From Nymphaea colorata (lineage: Eukaryota; Streptophyta; Magnoliopsida; Nymphaeales; Nymphaeaceae), in NCBI RefSeq assembly GCF_008831285.2, contig NC_045144.1:12131672-12195671 (forward strand): DNA of 64,000 bases, read 5' to 3'. Of the stretch, positions 12,200 through 22,439 are shown piece by piece. A model generated the notes under the pieces. That model was given only the letters and a program-made list of their open reading frames with translations, was not told where the DNA came from and made no database searches. Within the stretch, counting starts at the first letter, position 1; every line of letters starts with the position of its first letter. The translations under genes were made by a program, and so were the position numbers.

Positions 12200-12910
12200 T
12201 GTCACGGGCCGAGTTTCTCCGACCCGCGCGGTGCCGAAGGCGTTTCCCAAAAGCCTTCGGCCAGCCTAACACCTCTTTTAAGCTAGCGGAAGCATTCATC
12301 ATTATTCGGGACTGTGGACTAGACGAGGAGTGCAAAGCACTCGGCATACCATCACCCAGGTTTTATCCCCTTGTCGATCATCGGCAAGCCGTGGCCATGA
12401 GGCCCTGTCAGAACTTCACCATTCTTCCAAGTGCCTATCTACATCCAAACGAAATCTGGGTGGGGGTAGACTTCCCTTGGGAGGAAGTCCCCAGCCGAAG
12501 CCAGTTGACGACTATATGTCATTAAGTAAGGCGGCTGACCATCGCCCTACTCGACGATGAGCATTCACTTGCTCACCCCCGCGTGACTCTACGCGGTTGT
12601 GGAACGCAGCGTATGCGCCCACTGGGGGAATTGCCCCTAACCCACGCGCACCCCCTTGTGTATCCAAACACTACGCGTGGGGAACCCACTGGATTCCCCA
12701 ACGACGGACTTGCACTTCCAAAGGGACTGCTGATCATGATGCATTTAAACGCCTTGTCACTGTACCACCGCGCTGCACATTCCACGTGCATTGCTTTCTG
12801 CTTGACTCGGCGACCGATTGATCCCACATGCCTTCCAACTATGCCTAAGCTGGCCAAGCAGCATTACCTTTTACTGGCTTGGCCGGGCCAGACACAGTCG
12901 ACCGGCAACA
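12200..12910 (-). repeat. 3' LTR of the small LTR element
   Basis: 711 bp, TG...CA on the minus strand, 1320 bp from its twin. The internal open frames of 74-134 codons recur in both LTRs only because the LTRs are duplicates; none resembles a known protein. Confidence 0.92.
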
Positions 12911-13505
12911 CTCTCCCACCGCCAAAATCGTCACTGACCTCAGTGACTTTGCCCCGAGCGATAGAAGTTCAGCTACCGTTCCCTTGATTTCTTTTAAACT
13001 CAGGCTTCATCCGTTCGTCTGGTTGACGCACCCGTCACGTCGTGGCTAGCTGTCTTATCGGGTGTTTTGCCTCTAGTCCATCTCTCAGCATCACCCCACT
13101 TTTCTATCATTATTTGCACTTTTTCTTAGTAAAGTCCGGAACATATCCGATGACCACTAAGTTTCAAACTTCCAAGCTGTGTTGCCTACCCGTGCACATG
13201 CTCCTTCCTCGAGACATGTCAACACTAAGGGCACTTGCCCTCCTGGACAATCCTTTTCCACGTCGGGTCTCACCCTATCTGTCTCAGCGAGCGGCTCTCT
13301 TGGCCCTTCAGCTCCTGACGCCCAGACACCATCTTCGGAACGTGTGATTTCCATCTGGCCAACACCAACGCGGTCACCTGAACCAGTGTCCGACGAACAT
13401 GCCCAAACCCTTAGGGCACCAAACAAGCCAACATTTTTCTTTGAACTACTTGTTTGTTATCATCGCAGCATTCTCATCTTTCAAGTTCCCTTCGAGAAAT
13501 CGTCT

Positions 13506-13517
13506 GCTCTGATACCA
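13506..13517 (-). other. PBS of the small LTR element
   Basis: The minus strand reads TGGTATCAGAGC, an exact match to the 3' end complement of initiator tRNA-Met used by many plant LTR elements. A 2-base spacer separates it from the LTR end at 13520. Confidence 0.9.
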
Positions 13518-13519
13518 CT

Positions 13520-14230
13520 TGTCACGGGCCGAGTTTCTCCGACCCGCGCGGCGCCGAAGGCGTTTCCCAAAAGCCTTCGGCCAGCCTAACACCTCTTTTA
13601 AGCTAGCGGAAGCATTCATCATTATTCGGGACTGTGGACTAGACGAGGAGTGCAAAGCACTCGGCACACCATCACCCAGGTTTTATCCCCTTGTCGACCA
13701 TCGGCAAGCCGTGGCCATGAGGCCCGGTCAGAACTTCACCATTCTTCCAAGTGCCTATCTACATCCAAACGAAATCTGGGTGGGGGTAGACTTCCCTTGG
13801 GAGGAAGTCCCCAACCGAAGCCAGTTGACGACTATATGTCATTAAGTAAGGCGGCCGACCATCGCCCTACTCGACGATGAGCATTCACTTGCTCACCCCC
13901 GCGTGACTCTACGCGGTTGTGGAACGCAGCGTATGCGCCCACTGGGGGAATTGCCCCTAACCCACGCGCACCCCCTTGTGTATCCAAACACTACGCGTGG
14001 GGAACCCACTGGATTCCCCAACGACGGACTTGCACTTCCAAAGGGACTGCTGATCATGATGCATTTAAACGCCTTGTCACTGCACCACCGCGCTGCACAT
14101 TTCACGTGCATTGCTTTCTGCTTGACTCGGCGACCGATTGATCCCACATGCCTTCCAACTATGCCTAAGCTGGCCAAGCAGCATTACCTTTTACTGGCTT
14201 GGCCGGGCCAGACACAGTCGACCGGCAACA
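13520..14230 (-). repeat. 5' LTR of the small LTR element
   Basis: 711 bp, starts at 14230 on the minus strand. Differences from 12200-12910 are scattered, mostly C/T transitions. Adjacent to the PBS, so this is the 5' copy. Confidence 0.92.
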
Positions 14231-14828
14231 TGGGCAGGGTTTTGTTTTAACGACGGTGGCTCCAAGGGATCTTGGAGATAGGATCACACTTGGGCAGGGT
14301 TTTGGTCGACGCCGGGGTTAAGTCCTATCAGTGGTCTAACACATAAAAACAGTTATTCCAAAACTGAATCAAACATGGGGCAGACAAGACAATCTGTTGT
14401 TGTAAAACAAAACAGCATCCTTTTGAAGAGGAACGCTTTGTTCTAAAACAACCGAACAGGACGTTCTTTCCACTCTTCTCCCGTGCCCTCCTAAGCATTA
14501 CCGTGAATGGTTGGGCGGGAATCGCAGCAGAGACGCCGATGGGACTGGATGCAGCGGCCTGAGTGAACTTTGGCGGGATCAAAAGGACCACCGGAAAAAT
14601 AATTTCGAAAACTTGGAGGAGGCCTCCAAATCTAGTAGAGATTTTATATTTCGACTTCTTTATAGGGGCGCCAATGTTCTTTGTTGTTGGAAGCGACCGT
14701 CCTTCCAGTAAGCCCTTTCATGAGTTTTTGGGAACTCCTTCCGTCTTCCAGAACGCCGGCGCGGTAGAAACCAATACAAGCTTCCCCGTCTCTCTCTTTT
14801 GGTTCTCGGCTTCCTGCAATTCCGTCAA
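14231..14828 (+). other. Block end and probable 5' region of the SUMO-like-domain gene
   Basis: 14231-14247 completes the repeat unit split by the TRIM-like element, and 14248-14303 is a second copy of that unit (shared core GACGGTGGCTCCAAGGGATC). From about 14340 the sequence looks single-copy, and by position it should hold the promoter and 5' UTR of the gene starting near 14829. I see no decisive TATA box. A 97-codon frame (14563-14856) ends before the first certain coding exon and has no recognised motif. Confidence 0.35.
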
Positions 14829-14831
14829 TGG
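14829..14831 (+). CDS. Possible one-codon first coding exon (ATG) of the Rad60/NIP45-like gene
   Basis: The next exon (14947) needs a phase-0 upstream exon supplying the start codon. Between 14832 and 14946 there is no ATG. The ATG at 14829 is followed at once by GTGCGT, which fits a plant splice donor. Splicing ATG directly to 14947 gives a protein starting M-EEELEPLFDYSRVQP, close to how I recall plant family members starting. A longer upstream exon or a lost start codon cannot be excluded. Confidence 0.35.
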
Positions 14832-14946
14832 TGCGTTCTCCAATCCCCCGAACTGAAGCCAGATTCTTCTTTCTCTCTTTCTAATCTGTTGGAACATTAC
14901 AAAGTGAGGGGGCCTACTTCTTTCCTTGTTTGTAATTGATTTACAG

Positions 14947-15007
14947 GAGGAAGAGCTCGAACCCCTCTTCGATTACAGCCGAGTTCAGCCAATCGTTCTC
15001 TCCGATG
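14947..15007 (+). CDS. Rad60/NIP45-like SUMO-like-domain protein, exon with the N-terminal motif
   Basis: The exon is preceded by a TTTACAG acceptor and followed by a GTGAAA donor. It encodes EEELEPLFDYSRVQP and then IVLSD, an acidic N-terminal motif that I associate with the plant family of small proteins carrying one C-terminal Rad60-type SUMO-like domain (Arabidopsis At1g68185 type). 61 bases: 20 codons plus one base, so it passes phase 1 to the next exon. No stop interrupts it. Confidence 0.8.
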
Positions 15008-15116
15008 GTGAAATTTTTTGTTCAACTTCGTAGTTGGCGACTTTCTACACGATTGTCCAGTTATCTTTAAGTAATTTGTTCATGGTTATTCTGTTGTTGT
15101 CGTGATCATGCTACAG

Positions 15117-15184
15117 ATGATTCCTTGGATGTGGCTCCTCCAATTCACAATGAGAAAAGGCAGAAGTGCTCGACTTCCACTGTG
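15117..15184 (+). CDS. Rad60/NIP45-like protein, second certain exon
   Basis: The acceptor is CTACAG at 15116, and the split Asp codon is completed. The exon encodes DSLDVAPPIHNEKRQKCSTS and then TV. This is a hydrophilic linker with a basic patch (EKRQK) that could serve as a nuclear signal, which is inference. The donor is GTCTCT at 15185; an alternative donor three bases earlier (15182) would drop one Val codon with no frame change. The intron after it is 126 bp and CT-rich. Confidence 0.75.
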
Positions 15185-15310
15185 GTCTCTCTCTCTTTCT
15201 CTCTCTCTCTGCTTCTTATGATTTTTTGAAGGGAAGGACTGGTGTTCAATGTGGCTGCTTGTTGAATTTTTGAATAGTACATTTTCATTATATTTGGTCG
15301 ATTGTTGTAG

Positions 15311-15435
15311 CAAAAAGTGGAGATTGACGCGGTTGTGATTGCGGATGATGAGGAAGACTGGCTGCCTCCTCCCCCGAAGGCGGCCTCTAATGGGGAGAAT
15401 GTCTCGAAGGAGAGCTCTATCTTATTGGAGCTGAG
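15311..15435 (+). CDS. Rad60/NIP45-like protein, exon before the giant intron
   Basis: The acceptor is TTGTAG at 15310. The exon encodes QKVEIDAVVIADDEEDWLPP and continues PPKAASNGENVSKES through SILLEL. The acidic stretch followed by DWLPPPP is typical of these proteins. 125 bases end two bases into an Arg codon at the GTATAT donor (15436). The frame is rejoined exactly by the exon at 29359, across 13,923 bp of intron. Confidence 0.85.
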
Positions 15436-16346
15436 GTATATTTGAATTTGCTAATTTCCTGAAGTAATTTCTACTGTCCTTTTTACAGTGTAACACAAAC
15501 CGGTAGATGAAGCGTTGCCGGTCTTGCTTTTGAGGCCTTCAGCCTTTTTTTTTTTACCAAGTACACTTGAACAACCCGTGTTCATATTTATTGCTTAACA
15601 AACGAAACATTAGTTATGGTACAAGGGTTGATTGACTCATTTGGAGTAGGGTTGATGTTGTTAGGCGTCTTGAAAAGGCTATAGTAGTTACATGTTGATG
15701 CGTTGTCTTAGTTTCCTGCAACCATTTACGCCCTTGAGATGAGAGGCAAGAAATCCAGATACCCTACGGTATAAGGTACAGGAGAGGAGTTTCAGACATG
15801 TCATGATGTCAATTTGTTGATAAAATCTCAAGGAAAGGTTTCTTTTGCCTGAACCTGTTATATGGTGCCATAATTACTATCATTTAAGTTTACCAATTTA
15901 GTGTCAGATCTTTTAGGTAGTGTGAGTGTTGGGATGTCTTCATGGACAAGTTCTTTGACAAGTATTTTGGGACAAGGATGGTTCATCGCTCTAATAGATA
16001 CAATCTTGCAGCTGGAGATCATGCAACTGGGTGCAGATGAAGAGTCAATCCGATGGAGATGTTTGTCCTGTAAGAGAACCATGGTTTGCACTGGTGATAA
16101 CTGATACTATTTAAACTTAAAATGGTTTACAAGATTGTCATGCTAGAAAATAATAGTACGAGGGTTTAAAAGATAGAAATATGAAGTGTTTGGAGTTACT
16201 GGATTTGGGAGATCAACTTGAGATATACATGGCTGGAAAAGAATGTGGAGAACAATTGCTCTTCAATTCAAAAGGTAAATTCAACAATCTAGTTGACAAT
16301 ATGTGGTAGCCTATGTCACATAGGTATTTCAAACAGAATAACATAT

Positions 16347-16347
16347 T

Positions 16348-16392
<45 letters not shown>
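16347..16392. repeat. (AC)n(AT)n microsatellite
   Basis: A run of AC dinucleotides passes directly into AT dinucleotides within the large intron. Such composite repeats often vary in length between individuals. Confidence 0.9.
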
Positions 16393-16394
<2 letters not shown>

Positions 16395-17039
16395 AAAAAT
16401 TACAAACAGAATAACATGTTCATAAATCATGATCCAAAATTTATAGATAATATCATACTACTAAACAAGGGATCACGGAAGACCGAGAACGATTTTTTTG
16501 TTTTTTTGTTTTTTAAAAAGAACACTATGAAGCAAGAATACCAACTATCAGTATCATATCAGGGGATACAAGGGAACAAAAAAAGAGAACCAAGATTATT
16601 GTTAAATCTCTTTGGTGACAAGATCTCATGATAAAGCCAGGACGACAAAAGAAAAATGGACAGCGGCATGCCAATCGAAAGAAAAATCACCACAACGAGA
16701 AAGGGGCGAACGCCAGCAGAGAAACGCCTCCGATCGACCCCACAAACTTCTTCTTCTTCTTCCTTCTCTAAAACTCAGTACGACCCAAAACTCAGTTCAC
16801 CGCCTGCCGTCGCCACCTGCCGTCGCTGCTTGCCGTCGCCGCTCGCCGTTTATCAGTCTTTCAATGAAGGTTGAAGACGTTTCGGTGAAGGTTGAAGACT
16901 AAGAACGGTCGTGGTTTAAGGGTTTGATAATAATTTTAATGTGAAGTTTGTATAAAAATGTTAAAAAGTAACAAAACGATAAAATTCAAGATCGGACAAC
17001 TGTGGACTTGGTCAGAGTTGACCGAGTCCGAAAATGGTC

Positions 17040-17170
17040 AAAAATGATGCCGGGTACGTTGATCGTACCTGGTGCTGCGTTGACCGCACCATTATCGTAC
17101 CCAGGGCCGCACCCGCACCGGTACTGGTGTCGTACCGATACCGTGCGGGTACTCCTCGTGGGACAGAGGT
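17040..17170. repeat. GGTAC/CCGGTA-rich degenerate repeat segment
   Basis: A GC-rich patch in AT-rich intron, built from alternating GTACC/GGTAC and CGTACC-type motifs in both orientations (for example CACCGGTACTGGTGTCGTAC). A diverged but similarly built patch occurs at about 25200-25335. No coding sense. It is probably part of a non-autonomous element whose ends I could not fix. Confidence 0.5.
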
Positions 17171-17707
17171 GGCTGCCTGGTAGGCCCACATTGAGACACC
17201 TAGAGATCCAACATAAGTATCTTGGCTTTGAAACCAGAATTTTAAAATTTTATACTGGCTTAGTTAGCCATGTCAAATATATATCATACTAATTAAATAT
17301 CAACCAAGGGCATTGATGAGCCAAAATTTCGCCTAGTTATAACCTTTGGAAATGAGGAGCAACCTTATGGGGGTGAACTATCATATTTAAAAATAATGTT
17401 CTAAAGTGCATATCCTAATACTTATTGGTCGGCCGAATAGTTAGATATGCAACATACAGTAAAATCATAAATTTAAAAATTTTAATGTTAAAAAATAAAA
17501 ATAATCAAAACGAAAGAGAAAGTAGAGAAAAAATAGGAAAAAAAATAAAAAATGTTTTCTATGGAAAATATGTTACACATAAATATAGCAATGAGCATTC
17601 ATCAATTTAAGATGAAATGAAATCATAACACACAAAGAAATGTGGTTAAAGTCTTATACATCAGGAAATAAACTTGTTCAATGCAAATACAAAATAAAAA
17701 TATGATC

Positions 17708-20640
17708 ATTCATCCTCATTTGCATCATCTCCTTCAAATTCAACATCATCAGCTTATCTGGACTCATCATGATCAACATTCTTTGCTTCTTTGATGTTGA
17801 ACCCACTCAAGATCTTTCTCTTGGAATATGGTGGCTGGTTCTTCCTTCATATGAACCCAACACATCAAAGTTCTTAAAGCTGACAAGATCAAGTTGTTTT
17901 GTATGCTTTCTTGTTGAAGTTCTCTCTAATTGCCTGTTATAAATAAGGGAAAACATTAATATATATTATAAAAAAGTGCATATTAGTGTGTCAACATCCA
18001 ACTTATAAAACAATGCCATATTAACATTACCTTTGTCTCAATCACATCTTATATCAAATACAACCAACGACATTCAACATTTTATCTTCTAGTTTATTTC
18101 TCTTCTTTTGAATCTGATAGAAAAAGCTCCAATTTCTTTCACATCTACTTACTTGTGCTTGCACATTTCACTAAGGATTTTGACTGCAATTCTATAATTT
18201 GCTGCATTATCTATTACGCACTGACAATATTCACATGTCCAATATGTTCCATAACATTATAAAAATTGCTAAATAAGACATCAATTGTCTCTTGGTTATC
18301 TAACAGAGTCAATGAATTTAATTAATATAGTTCCTTTAGTGCAATTGACAAGAAAATTTGTCAACATTCTCATTCTTGTTCTTGTATTGGTCCATCTATG
18401 TATTATCACACTGCACCTTGTATCTCTCTAACTCAATCTCAACTATCACAATATGCTTTTACTTCTTTAACATTTGCATCAAACTTTTGCCTTTCAACTG
18501 ATAATAAGTGGGTCTTTTATACCTAGGGTCTATAGAAGTAATTGCATTTGCGATAGTTTGGAGAATAAATGAATTTGCTGCATTAAGTAGAACACATGCA
18601 TTGTAAAACCTGAATTGCAAGTTGGATCATCCTGATATTCCAATATTTGGATAGTCCCGAATTACAAGTTGCAAGACAACACAATATGATTTAAGTTAAT
18701 ATTCAATTTCAAGCAACCAATATGCAAATTTATACATATCAAAGATAAAATTTAAAAACAATACTTGTAACCCATCCAAAGTGTGTGAAATTAAGCATAG
18801 GTTGGAGGGAACGTAAAATAAGTCTTCTGTTTGCTTATTAATGAGTTCATTTGTCTTGATGTTGTAAATTGGAGAATAAGTTTTCTAGTTTCTTTCGAAA
18901 TATGAATAGCAAGTTGGGATAATAACTTCAATGCAAGCTGTTGGAGATTTGGTTTCGCTGCTCTAAAACATAACCACCAATTAACATGATTTTCTTCATC
19001 TTTTGCCATTGCAGCTTGCGATGAATCACTTCTTCCACCTGAGAAACTTGCAAAGTCATTGTTTATTAACTTCAACTTATGAGAATCACAAAAAAAATTT
19101 CCCAAACATGTCTTCCTATTGTTTGATATTTATGGATCTTGATAAGGAGGAACACAACTAGTACCTCTTGCCAACCATGTTTGTCCATAATATTTGAGAT
19201 TTAGGAAGTGTGCCATACAATGCAAAGGGGTATTGCTTTTATTCCATCTTCTTATTAAAAGTTTGTGCACATGATCGAAAAACTCAGAATCACCAACTGC
19301 AACGTTTTTTTCTCATGTCTAAAAATGATGCTTCATGTTGTCCTTCATATCATAAATTCTATGAAGCATGATCTTTCTTTATCAACTTCTCTCAGCATTT
19401 GCCAAATGGGCTCTGTAAACTGAAGAAAATATGTAACCTTATCTGACCATACATCATCTAAAATGCATTTTCTAATTTCTTGGGCCTTCACAATGTCATC
19501 ACTCTGATAAAGTTTCTAATCATTGTCAATCACCATCAACATCAATGCATGTTTCACTTTCTTGATTCTTTTCATCCTTACAATAATGGATAGCAAAACG
19601 AGTCTCAACTACCTTCAACAATTTCAAATCTTAATGCTTCTTTAATATACCAAGAGCATTTTGGTTGTTGACAACAAAATTATGTTCTTGACATTTTGCT
19701 CAAGCTCTTCAATCAACACAATTTAACAACATTCACAATGGGTTACAAACACTTTTAAGTGCTAGATTTATGTTGTGCACCACAAAAGGAGTCCACAATA
19801 TGTGACTATACTTGGGATCATGTGACAAATTTATCCCTGCACGTTGGCAGACCATAGCGTTATCAATAATAATTTGCACAATATTTTCTTCACCCACTTC
19901 GTTGATAACTTCTATAAACAACCCCTTTAAATACTCAACATCTTTATACTCCCCAAATGCATCAATACACTTCAAAAAAATTTGGTCCATTAAGCGAATA
20001 AACAATAAAATTTATTAGTGCCTGCCTTTGTACATCAGTCTACCCATCAAAAATGATGAATACTCCATATTGTGTCCATGAAAATTTATTCTTCTCTAAT
20101 AATTTTTGGATATTTTCTTTCTCTTCTACAAGAATTATTGTTCTTAACTTTGCTAAACTCGGGGGGAACATAACCAGCCAAATTGCTATTAATAAAACTT
20201 GTAACATCTTTCCGATAATGACTTGTGACATTGCAAGGAAATGAAATTGCAAAAAGAACCTTCCAATCCTTCTATCCATCTTTGCCGTTTCCATACTTTC
20301 GAATGCTTGTGCTATTGTTTTAGTAGGTCCTATTCCCATGCTCATCCTTCTTTTTCTTGAAACATCTTTACCTTTTTCAATAGCATGAAGAGGAACAAAT
20401 ATTCCACTTGATTTGACTGAAGTCTCTTTTGTCTTAGCTGCCTCTTGTTCTTTTTTCAATTCCTTCATCGATTCTTTGCTGAATTTTTTGCAACCTCTGA
20501 TTCTACAGCCTTTGATATGAAATAAATGTGGCTTGACACACGTATAGGAGCCAATAAAATGTTTATTATAGAAATTGCAAGCAAAATTCTTATTCCCACT
20601 GGCACCACTAGCTTTTCCTACTTTAGTCATATAGCTCTAA
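17708..20640 (-). pseudogene. hAT transposase relic
   Basis: Three conserved parts lie in the right order on the minus strand. A BED-type zinc finger (about 20600-20500) reads FACNFYNKHFIGSYTCVKPH followed by LFHIKGCRIRGC. A DUF659-type core follows: SWTQYGVFIIFDG (about 20080-20040), then VIDN/IIIDNA-like catalytic-region sequence and WTPFVVHNINLAL (19790-19745). The hAT C-terminal dimerisation region (19010-18830) has WWLCFRAAKPNLQQLALKLL then SQ. The frame ends in an acidic tail (DDANEDE) at about 17708. Frames are broken by stops, so it is inactive. Terminal inverted repeats were not found; the 5' side is cut near 20794 by the Copia insertion. Confidence 0.8.
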
Positions 20641-20793
20641 AGCGGTCGAGATGAATCTATTTTTGTTGCAGTAGCAGTATTAACACTACCAATAGAGCTT
20701 GCTATACTTCCACTTGTAGGCATCATTCATTTATCAGCCATTACAACTTATATCTGAAAAGTTATAACTGAGAATGAAATTGATGGTAGTGTT

Positions 20794-21017
20794 TGTTGAA
20801 ATTAGAAAGTTTATATTTAAGTGTGGTAGTTTTCTGATTATTTAAAAGTTAGTCTTCTTTAGTCATTTATATCTTTATGTGTCTCTCGTGTAAAGACTCT
20901 AGCCGACCCCTATTGTCTCTTTAAATAAGAGATTAGGGTTGGCAATGAAATAATGATAGTTTATTCTCTCTCTCTCTCGTTCTCTTTTATTCTCTCTTTT
21001 CTTCATCTTTTACAACA
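20794..21017 (+). repeat. 5' LTR of the intronic Copia element
   Basis: 224 bp, from TGTTGAAATTAG to TTTTACAACA, ending directly at a PBS. It contains a conserved stretch TAAGAGATTAGGGTT that recurs near the end of the relic at 59670-62118. Confidence 0.75.
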
Positions 21018-21029
21018 TGGTATCAGAGC
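21018..21029 (+). other. PBS of the intronic Copia element
   Basis: TGGTATCAGAGC, an exact initiator-tRNA-Met complement, lies immediately after the LTR. Confidence 0.9.
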
Positions 21030-22439
21030 AGTGATCTCCATCCTTCTGCAATGACGGTTGACATGATTTTCCGGCGACCTCTTCTCCTATCTCTTCCTAT
21101 TTTTTTTCTTTTCTTTCTCTACCCTTTCTCTCTTCTCTCTGCTGATCGAGAAATAGTGGAGCAGCGTGGAATGGGAACCTAATCACACGTGAGAGGTATG
21201 TGTGATTAGGTCCCCAACGTGGATGTAGTGCAGCATAAGCAACTACGTGGAAGTTGCGGGTGGGAGTTGCTGTGGAACATTTTTTTTCTGATCTGGCACG
21301 TGGAAGAGTAGCTGCAAGGGGTTTATATTTTTTTCCAGATCTGGCACGTGGAAGACTGCAAGGGGTTGTATCAGAAGTTTCTTAGTTGCTGCTGTTGAAG
21401 AAGAAGTTCAGGCCAGATCACGTTGGTCGTTGCTGTGTGAGAGATTTTAAGATCAGTTCTGGAATGTGGATCATATCAGATCTGATAAAAAAAATATCAA
21501 TATCTGGATGTCGATACATTGAAGCGTGGACATCAACAGAAATTTATATGCGCAGCGGTGTGGGAGTCTAAGTCGGTTAATGTCTTAAGGACGTTTCTCT
21601 CTCAAGACTGCCGACTATAACATAAACATTTGGGGACCTACGCAATCTATTGGTACTTCCTTTCTACCCTCTCATGTCTGATTTTCTAGAGCAGACTTCT
21701 GTGAGCAAGTTTGCTCACATCTTGGGCAGATTCGTTTGCTCAACCTAGGGTTTGTTGATGCGTTCTTGAAGTCGTGTGGAGGAAACCAATGTCGTGCAGG
21801 CAAGTCTGATTTTTTTTTGTAGTGGAAGTCGTGGAATGACACACAACACTGTTTTCTTATGTCGTTGAAGTCTAAGATCACGTTTGAAGTTCTAGAGTTG
21901 CTTGAAAATAAGTTTTTTGTTGGCTGTCGTTAAATCTGTGCACAACTTATGATATTACTGCTCACGTTTGATTTTGAAAAAGTATACATATACTTAGAAG
22001 ATGTTGGCATAATCATCACTGTGACATTAGTGGCATGTGGCAGTGGTGCTGCATGTGATTTGTTGATTTCCACTTTGCTCATCAGCCCCTTGACGAGTGA
22101 TATTGGTGCTGCGACTTCGAGTGACATTGTTGAGTTCTATGTTGTTGATCAGCCCCTTACCTGACTGATTTATTATAAGTTAGACGTTCTTTTGTGTGTT
22201 CAAACTGCTGCAAAATTGCTTTGGTGCTCCTTGCTGTGTTCATTATGGCTAAGAAAGCAAACCAGATGGTGACAATGATTGTAAAGGAACTGGGAATCCC
22301 TTCTCCTTTGGATCTACAGTCACAGTTAGTCTGAGTATGAGCAGTTTTTCGCACACAAAGCCGTATAGGCTTCAAGTTCCACTGCTTTGATTGATCGAGC
22401 TCTCTCTACGGGTACATCTACGCTTGCTTCAGGTATCTC

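Larger units (their letters stand above)
12200..14230 (-). mobile_element. Complete small non-autonomous LTR element (TRIM/LARD-like)
   Basis: Two direct 711-bp repeats (12200-12910 and 13520-14230) flank 609 bp of non-coding internal sequence. The LTR on the minus strand starts TGTTGCCGGT and ends CCCGTGACA. A perfect tRNA-iMet PBS (TGGTATCAGAGC, minus) sits 2 bases inside the right LTR, and a purine tract (GGCGGTGGGAGAG, minus) abuts the left LTR. The element is flanked by the 5-bp duplication TGGGC (12195-12199 and 14231-14235). The LTRs differ at about 8 positions, near 1%, so the insertion is young. No gag or pol is present, so it must be moved by another element's proteins. Confidence 0.93.

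Noticed and set aside
12573-14177. Pairs of nearly identical 74-134-codon frames at 12573-12987 and 13893-14250
   Set aside because: They are conserved only because they lie in duplicated LTRs; both strands are equally open and nothing resembles a protein family.
14563-14856. 97-codon frame just upstream of the SUMO-like-domain gene, considered as its first exon
   Set aside because: It stops before the next exon, no suitable donor keeps the phase, and it shows no similarity to the family N-terminus.
16293-16631. 112-codon frame across the AC/AT microsatellite
   Set aside because: It includes a His-Thr and Ile-Tyr repeat read from the microsatellite and lies inside the intron.
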